From the NCBI GenBank assembly GCA_035541215.1, contig DATKNV010000226.1, positions 1 to 26,605 of the forward strand: a stretch of 26,605 bases of DNA. The letters are read 5' to 3'. Below are positions 21,717 to 26,605 of the stretch, one piece after another (the stretch's first letter is position 1; every line of letters starts with the position of its first letter). The translations under genes were made by a program, and so were the position numbers. Source of the stretch: DASZHJ01 sp035541215 (GTDB lineage: Bacteria > Pseudomonadota > Alphaproteobacteria > ATCC43930 > CGMCC-115725). The notes beneath the pieces are model-generated. The model did no database searches. It had not been told where the DNA came from and worked only from the letters and a program-made list of their open reading frames with translations.

Positions 21717-23030
21717 GTGAAGGGCGTGCCCGAGATCATCATCGTCGGCGGCGGTGCGGGAGGGTTGGAGCTCGCAACGCGGCTCGGCGACATGCTCGGG
21801 AGGCGCCGCAAAGCGCGCGTCACGCTCATCGAGCGGACTCGCACCCATCTCTGGAAGCCGCTGCTGCACCAGGTCGCCGCCGGCAGTATCGACGTGGCCG
21901 AGCACGAGCTCGATTACCTCGCGCAGGCGCATTGGCATCACTTCGTCTACCGGGTCGGCGAGATGACCGGGCTCGACCGCGCGCGGAAGGAAGTCCGCAT
22001 CGGCGCGACCTTCGAGGAGGGAGGCGCGCAAATCACGCCGCCCCGCACCTTCCCTTACGACAGGCTCGTCATTGCGGTCGGCAGCGTCACCAACGATTTC
22101 GGTACGCCCGGCGCCACGGAATTCGCGGTGCCGCTGGAGACGACGGAGCAGGCGGCGCGCTTCAACCGCCGGCTCGTCAATGCCTGCATCCGTGCGCACG
22201 CGCAGGAGGGGCCGGTGCGCCCGGGCCAGCTTCACGTCGCCATCATCGGCGCGGGCGCCACGGGCACCGAGCTCGCCGCCGAGCTGCACCGCACGGTGCG
22301 CGCCGTCGTCGCTTTCGGGCTCGACCGCATCGACCCCGAAAAGGACATTCGGATAACGCTGATCGAGGCCTCCGAGCGAATCCTGCCGGCGCTGCCGGAG
22401 CGGATCTCGAAGGCGACGAGCGCGCTCCTGGAGGAGCTAGGCGTCCGGGTCCGGATTCAGGCGCGGGTGAGCGAGGTCCGGCGCGACGGCGTCGTGCTCG
22501 CGGGCGGCGACTTCATCCCCGCGGAGCTCGTGGTGTGGGCTGCAGGCGTCCGCGGCCCCGACGTGCTGCGCGAGCTCGACGGGCTCGAGGTCAATCGCGC
22601 GAGCCAGCTGGTGGTGACGGAGACGCTACAGACGACGCGGGATCCGAGCATCTTCGCCATCGGCGATTGCGCCGCATGTCCCTGGCCGGGTCATCCGGCG
22701 CCGGTGCCGCCGCGCGCCCAGGCGGCGCACCAGCAGGCCGCGCATCTGGTGCGGCAATTCCGTCGCCATCCCTTGGGCGGGACGCTAGCGCCTTACCGGT
22801 ACCGCGATTTCGGCTCGCTGGTGTCGCTGGGGCGCCACAGCACGATCGGCAGCCTCATGGGTTTCCTCGTGGGCCGGAGCTTCATCGTCGAGGGCTACTT
22901 CGCGCGGCTCATGTACCGGTCGCTCTATGCGATGCACGAGGTGGCGCTCTACGGCGCCTTCAAGATGCTGCTGAACGTCGTGGCGCGCAGCATCGGCCAC
23001 CGCACCGACCCGGTGGTGAAGCTGCACTGA
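21717..23030 (+). CDS. ndh: Type II NADH dehydrogenase (NDH-2) / FAD-dependent oxidoreductase
   Basis: This flavoprotein of ~437 residues transfers electrons from NADH to quinone without proton pumping. It has two Rossmann folds: FAD-binding IIIVGGGAGGLELATRL at the start and NADH-binding VAIIGAGATGTELAAEL near 178, plus the FAD-binding IFAIGDCAACPW (~313). The C-terminal segment (~365-435, FLVGRSFIVEGYFARLMYRSLY) is the amphipathic membrane-binding part of NDH-2 and reads MHEVALYGAFKMLLNVV. I chose GTG 21717 because AAGGGA lies seven bases upstream; GTG codons at 21714 and 21681 are alternatives. It ends 13 bp from the convergent MFS gene. Confidence 0.87.
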   Translation: MKGVPEIIIVGGGAGGLELATRLGDMLGRRRKARVTLIERTRTHLWKPLLHQVAAGSIDVAEHELDYLAQAHWHHFVYRVGEMTGLDRARKEVRIGATFEEGGAQITPPRTFPYDRLVIAVGSVTNDFGTPGATEFAVPLETTEQAARFNRRLVNACIRAHAQEGPVRPGQLHVAIIGAGATGTELAAELHRTVRAVVAFGLDRIDPEKDIRITLIEASERILPALPERISKATSALLEELGVRVRIQARVSEVRRDGVVLAGGDFIPAELVVWAAGVRGPDVLRELDGLEVNRASQLVVTETLQTTRDPSIFAIGDCAACPWPGHPAPVPPRAQAAHQQAAHLVRQFRRHPLGGTLAPYRYRDFGSLVSLGRHSTIGSLMGFLVGRSFIVEGYFARLMYRSLYAMHEVALYGAFKMLLNVVARSIGHRTDPVVKLH

Positions 23031-23043
23031 TCCGGTTGTCCTC

Positions 23044-24387
23044 CTATCGCGTCGGCGGCGCGATGGTGTCGAGCGACAGGCCCTTGGTCTCGGAGCTGAT
23101 CTGTGTCACCGCGATGGTGGCAACGGCGAGGAGCACCGCGATCAGGGTCATCACATAACCGAACCCGAAATTCTGCTGAATGACGGGGATGAGGAAGAAG
23201 TTGGCGGCGGCGCCCAAGCGGCCGCCGCTCTGGGCAAGCCCGAAGCCCGAGGCGCGCGCGTTCGTCGGGAAGACCTCCGAGCTGAAAATCTGCATCGAGT
23301 TGCCGGCGAGCTGGACGAAGAAGGTCATGAGGAAGCCTACCGCCAGCACCACCAAATCCGACCCGGCCGAGGTCGAGTAGTAGAACGCGATGGCGAATAG
23401 CGTCGCGAGCACGAAGGCCGCCAGGGAGGTGCGGATCCGGCCGAACGCCTCCAGCGCGTACATCATGAAGAGGCTGCTGAGCGGGAAAGCGAGCTGCATG
23501 CCGAGCACGACGGCGAGCGCCTTGGTAATGGTGTAGCCGCGCTCGTTCAGGATCTGCGGCAGCCACCCGCCGAGGCTCACCGCCGCCGTGAAGAAGGCGA
23601 AGAAGCAGATCATGGCGGCGATGATCCGGCCGCGATAGCGCCGGAACACCACGCCCATCGGATCGCTGCGGATATCGGCGAGCTCGTCGGCGACGAGCCG
23701 CTCCTTGGGCCGCCCGAGCCCCATGCGTTCCAGGAGATTGAGCGCGTCGTCGCCCTGGCCGTGCGTCACCATCCAGCGCGGGGATTCCGGGAGGAGGAAA
23801 CTGAAGAGGAAGACCGCGAGCCCGCCGATGCCGATGACGATCCAGATGCCCTGCCAGCCGATCTGCTCGCGGAAGCCCAAGACGAAAGCGGTGCCGATCG
23901 GCCAGACGCAGGCGCCGCCCACGAACTGCATGAACGCGGTGGCCCGGCCGCGGATGGCCTTGGGCGCGAACTCGGCGGCGTAGGAGAAGCAGAGCGGCTG
24001 CGCCGCGCCGAGGCCAATGCCCGCAATGCAACGGCCGGCCATGAGCCAGCCGACACTGGGCGACAGCGCCGCCAGGATGGTGAACACGGCATAGATCAGG
24101 ATCGCCGCTTGCAGCACGCGCTTGCGGCCGAAGCGGTCGGTGAACTCGCCTTGCCCCACGGTACCCAGGAAGATGCCGAAGAGCTGGAACATGCCAATGC
24201 TACCGGCTTGCGTGGGCACGGCGAATTTGGACTGGATCATGTCCGGGATGAGCGAGCCCAGAATGATGAAATCGATGACGTCGAAGAAGTAGGCGAAAGT
24301 GATGAGCGCCAGGACGCGCTTGTGCGTCGACCCCATCGCGGCGTTGTCGAGCGTTGAATCGACGTACGAGACGATCGACTGTGCCAT
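23044..24387 (-). CDS. MFS transporter (sugar-porter / aromatic acid:H+ symporter type)
   Basis: The 447-residue, 12-helix permease starts at ATG 24387, chosen for the GGAGGGGG just upstream; the open frame continues to 24435. Loop 2-3 has the MFS motif A variant EFTDRFGRKRVL (~80-92). RCIAGIGLGAAQPLCFSYAA lies in helix 4-5, PESPRWMVTHGQ ends helix 6, and SSEVFPTNARASGFG precedes helix 11, all typical of the sugar-porter/AAHS group. Neighbouring LigAB-like genes suggest an aromatic or organic acid substrate, but this is inference. It lies 97 bp downstream of the TRAP-type binding protein on the same strand. Confidence 0.85.
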   Translation of the reverse strand: MAQSIVSYVDSTLDNAAMGSTHKRVLALITFAYFFDVIDFIILGSLIPDMIQSKFAVPTQAGSIGMFQLFGIFLGTVGQGEFTDRFGRKRVLQAAILIYAVFTILAALSPSVGWLMAGRCIAGIGLGAAQPLCFSYAAEFAPKAIRGRATAFMQFVGGACVWPIGTAFVLGFREQIGWQGIWIVIGIGGLAVFLFSFLLPESPRWMVTHGQGDDALNLLERMGLGRPKERLVADELADIRSDPMGVVFRRYRGRIIAAMICFFAFFTAAVSLGGWLPQILNERGYTITKALAVVLGMQLAFPLSSLFMMYALEAFGRIRTSLAAFVLATLFAIAFYYSTSAGSDLVVLAVGFLMTFFVQLAGNSMQIFSSEVFPTNARASGFGLAQSGGRLGAAANFFLIPVIQQNFGFGYVMTLIAVLLAVATIAVTQISSETKGLSLDTIAPPTR

Positions 24388-24484
24388 CGATGCCCCCTCC
24401 CCATTCGCGCCGTCTCGGCGGCGCTTCGACGCCACTATAGTCGATACCGCCCGGAGTGCCTACCGGATTCAGGCGCGGCGCGGC

Positions 24485-25405
24485 TCAAGGCAGCAACGCC
24501 AGCAATTCCGGCGGATAGAGCCGCCTTGCCTCGGCGCGCAGCGGCGCCACCGCAGCCGCGAAGGCCGCACGGCCCTCGGCGTCGAGCTCGATCACCTCGC
24601 AGCCCTCGCGCTCGATCTCGGCCATCGCCTTCGCCTCCTCCTCGACCGCCTCGGCGCGCTGCCGTACGACCGCGTTGCGGATCGCCGCGGCGATCGCGGA
24701 TTTGAGCTCGCCGGGCCAGGCATCGAAGGACGGCCGGTGCAGGAAGATCGGGCGCGAGAGATAGAAGTGGCTGCTCAGAGTGTGAAAGCGGTGGAATTTG
24801 TGGACGCCGTAGGTAACGGTGTTGGCGAGCGGGTTCTCCTGCGCGTCGATGGTGCCCGCGCGAATCCGCGCGATCGCTTCGGTGAGGTCCATCCTGAGAG
24901 GGACCGCGCCCAGGAGCTCGAAGGTCAGCACCTGGATGTCGCTCGGGAGCACGCGAATGCGCATGCCAGCCAAATCCGCGGGACGGCGCACCGGCCGGAG
25001 CCGGTTCGAGATGTGCCGGAAGCCGTTCTCGAAATAGCCGAGAATGCGGTGGTTCATCGCAGCCTCGATCTTGCCGCCGATCACCTCCCCGAGCTTGCCG
25101 TCCATCGCGGCTCGCGCGCCATCGCGCGTTCCGAAGAGAAACGGAAGATCGAGCACGCCCACTTCGGGCACTCGGTCCGTGAAGTAGCTCGAGGATTGGT
25201 AGCCGAGCGTGAGGATCCCGCTCTCGACGAGCCAGATGATGTCCTCGGCTTTGTAGCCGAAATCCATGATGTTCCAGACGTACCGGATCGCGACGCCCGC
25301 GCCGAACTCGGCCTCGAGCCGGCCGCCGATTGCCTGGAGCGCGCGGCTGAAGGTCGTGGTCGGCGGCCCGTAGCCGCCCAGGCGAATCTCGATCGGCCCT
25401 TTCAT
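24485..25405 (-). CDS. TRAP transporter DctP-family binding protein without signal peptide
   Basis: This 306-residue protein has DctP-family features: LQAIGGRLEAEFGAGVAIRY, PEVGVLDLPFLFGTRDGARA, then RIRVLPSDIQVLTFELLGAV and a GTIDAQENPLANTVTYG motif (DctP signature, conserved Arg nearby). Normal DctP proteins begin with a Sec signal. Here the chain starts MKGPIEIRLGGYGPPTTTF, directly at the first beta strand. Upstream in frame there is a stop after 18 codons and no usable start or hydrophobic stretch. It would therefore stay in the cytoplasm unless the start is misread. There are no DctQ or DctM membrane genes nearby. ATG 25405 has GGGGGG upstream. Confidence 0.85.
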   Translation of the reverse strand: MKGPIEIRLGGYGPPTTTFSRALQAIGGRLEAEFGAGVAIRYVWNIMDFGYKAEDIIWLVESGILTLGYQSSSYFTDRVPEVGVLDLPFLFGTRDGARAAMDGKLGEVIGGKIEAAMNHRILGYFENGFRHISNRLRPVRRPADLAGMRIRVLPSDIQVLTFELLGAVPLRMDLTEAIARIRAGTIDAQENPLANTVTYGVHKFHRFHTLSSHFYLSRPIFLHRPSFDAWPGELKSAIAAAIRNAVVRQRAEAVEEEAKAMAEIEREGCEVIELDAEGRAAFAAAVAPLRAEARRLYPPELLALLP

Positions 25406-25415
25406 GAGCGCCCCC

Positions 25416-25449
25416 CGTTTCGATCTCTGAAACGCTAGCGTATCGAGAG
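25416..25449. promoter_or_regulatory. Palindromic operator candidate between divergent TRAP and LigA genes
   Basis: The 92-bp divergent space contains a perfect 10-bp palindrome ACGCTAGCGT (25432-25441). It is extended by CTCTGAA on the left and ATCGAGAG on the right into an imperfect ~25-bp dyad (25425-25449). An overlapping inverted repeat CGTTTC (25416-25421) and GAAACG (25429-25434) is also present. A dyad like this between two divergent transcription units is a likely regulator binding site; no regulator gene is adjacent within the window. Confidence 0.5.
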
Positions 25450-25497
25450 CAGCAGCTCAATCGCAGCGCCTTGTCTTGCGCCGGCGCGCGGCCCAAG

Positions 25498-25764
25498 ATG
25501 CGCGACATGCGCGATTACTGGCTCAGCAAGCTCTGCTTCGACCTGCAGGACCCCGCGCGCGTGGTGGAATACCGGCGCGATCGCGAGGCCGTTCTCGGCC
25601 GCTATCCCCTGAAGCCGGAAGTCAAGGCGGCCGTGCTCGCCGACGACGTGGCGTTCCTGGCACGGCTCACGAACCCCTATCTGCTGCGCTACTACTTCGC
25701 GGCCGCTGGCATGCCGGATGCGGATTTCATCGCCCGATTGCGCGGGGGTGCGGCCGGTGGCTGA
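25498..25764 (+). CDS. LigA-like small subunit of an extradiol dioxygenase
   Basis: The 88-residue all-helical protein resembles the LigA (alpha) subunit of protocatechuate 4,5-dioxygenase: DYWLSKLCFDLQDPARVVEY, YPLKPEVKAAVLADDVAFLA and NPYLLRYYFAAAGMPDADFI. LigA caps the active site of LigB. The protein is shorter than LigA proper (about 140 residues) and similar to stand-alone LigA-like domains. The start may be ATG 25498 or 25507; neither has a strong ribosome-binding site. It overlaps the LigB-like gene by eight bases, which supports a two-subunit enzyme. Confidence 0.8.
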   Translation: MRDMRDYWLSKLCFDLQDPARVVEYRRDREAVLGRYPLKPEVKAAVLADDVAFLARLTNPYLLRYYFAAAGMPDADFIARLRGGAAGG

Positions 25765-26581
25765 TCTCGTCGGCGTCTTTGCCGCAAGTCACGCGCCGCT
25801 GATCGCGCGCGACTGGCATCGGCTGCCCGATCCGCTGAAACAACGCCTGAGCGCCGCTTACGGCGAGCTCGGTCGGCGGCTCGCCGCAAGCAAGGCAGAG
25901 ACGATCGTGGCGATTACGCCCGACCATTGGACGAATTTCTTCCTCGACAACCTGCCCGCCCTCTGCATCGGCATCGGCGAGGAGCATGGCGGCCCGCCGG
26001 AGCCCTTCATGCGGGATTTCGCGCCCAACCCGCTCCCCGGCGATGCCGCGCTCGGCCGTCACATCCTGGAGACCGCGCTATCCGGCGGCTTCGAGCCCGC
26101 GCTCTCTTATCGTCTGCGGCTCGATCACGGACTTTGCCTGCCGCTGTCGCGCCTCGAGCTCACGCCGATGCCGCGGATCGTGCCAATCCTCATCAACGCG
26201 CTCGAGCCGCCCATGCTGAGCTACCGGCGCTGCCTCGACTGGGGGCGGCTGCTGCGCCGCGCCATCGACGCCTTTGATGCGCCCACCCGGGTCGCCATCC
26301 TCGCGACCGGCGGCCTCAGCCATTCCATCGGCGAGCCCAGCATGGGCGCGATCGACGAGGCCTACGATCGCCGCTGCATCGAGGCGCTCCGCCGCGGCGA
26401 CGAGGGTTCGCTGATCGAGCTGCTGGAGCGCGACACTGCGCGCGCCGGGAACGGCGCGCACGAGATCCGCAACTGGATCGTCGCGCACGCCGCCGCGGGC
26501 AGCCGCGGATTCGAGCTCGTCGACTACTTTCCCGTGCCCGAGATATACGTCGGCAGCGCTTGGGCCGCCTGGCGCCTCTAG
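25757..26581 (+). CDS. LigB-like catalytic subunit of class III extradiol dioxygenase
   Basis: This 274-residue protein has the LigB fold signature. Metal ligands line up with LigB: His12 (SHAPL), His57 (PDHW), Glu236 (HEIRNW), with catalytic-base-like His189 (GGLSHS) and His124 (LDHGLCLPL). LigB itself uses His12, His61 and Glu242 for iron and His195 as base. It should cleave an aromatic ring next to a hydroxyl pair; the substrate (protocatechuate, gallate or another catechol) cannot be told from sequence. GTG 25757 was chosen because it overlaps the LigA-like stop and has GGGGG upstream. After the stop only 24 bases remain in the window. Confidence 0.88.
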   Translation: MADLVGVFAASHAPLIARDWHRLPDPLKQRLSAAYGELGRRLAASKAETIVAITPDHWTNFFLDNLPALCIGIGEEHGGPPEPFMRDFAPNPLPGDAALGRHILETALSGGFEPALSYRLRLDHGLCLPLSRLELTPMPRIVPILINALEPPMLSYRRCLDWGRLLRRAIDAFDAPTRVAILATGGLSHSIGEPSMGAIDEAYDRRCIEALRRGDEGSLIELLERDTARAGNGAHEIRNWIVAHAAAGSRGFELVDYFPVPEIYVGSAWAAWRL

Positions 26582-26605
26582 GGCAGGAAATCCGAGCGCA
26601 GCGCG

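Overview
The window is very GC-rich with tightly packed genes and looks chromosomal. The mix of genes (type II secretion, several orphan solute-binding proteins, NDH-2, LigAB-type dioxygenase, COG3239-type desaturases) fits a soil or water alphaproteobacterium, perhaps near Rhodospirillales or Rhizobiales. That placement is inference; there is no rRNA or other marker gene here. I saw no tRNA, rRNA, CRISPR array, transposase or phage gene.

Region 1 (1-9325, all minus strand, transcribed right to left). First comes a UgpA-UgpE-UgpB-like sn-glycerol-3-phosphate ABC importer, then a GpdQ/CpdA-type metallophosphodiesterase, then type II secretion genes gspO, gspE, gspF, gspG, gspH, gspI and gspJ (gspJ is cut by the left edge). 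No UgpC-type ATPase is present. A ~120-bp nested palindrome lies between gspH and gspI, and the usual ATG for gspI is missing.

Region 2 (9414-12549) has three small lipoprotein genes and a desaturase. A ~52-bp repeat occurs twice, each time upstream of a lipoprotein gene and in the same orientation. The desaturase has Asp in place of the first His of its third histidine box.

Region 3 (12549-18500) is the most unusual part. A helix-turn-helix protein with an unrecognised C-terminal domain is divergent from a tight four-gene operon: a small unknown protein, a CapA-type protein, an LplT-like lysophospholipid transporter fused in frame to a DUF6134-like exported domain, and a second desaturase. 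The fusion joint keeps what looks like a complete start site (Shine-Dalgarno, GTG, signal peptide). I propose this as a candidate envelope-lipid module; its function is not shown.

Region 4 (18508-26605) holds a class V aminotransferase, an orphan peptide-type ABC binding protein with a twin-arginine-like signal, a type II NADH dehydrogenase, and a probable aromatic or organic acid locus. That locus has an MFS permease, a TRAP-type binding protein without a signal peptide and, divergently, LigA-like and LigB-like dioxygenase subunits with a palindrome between the divergent genes.
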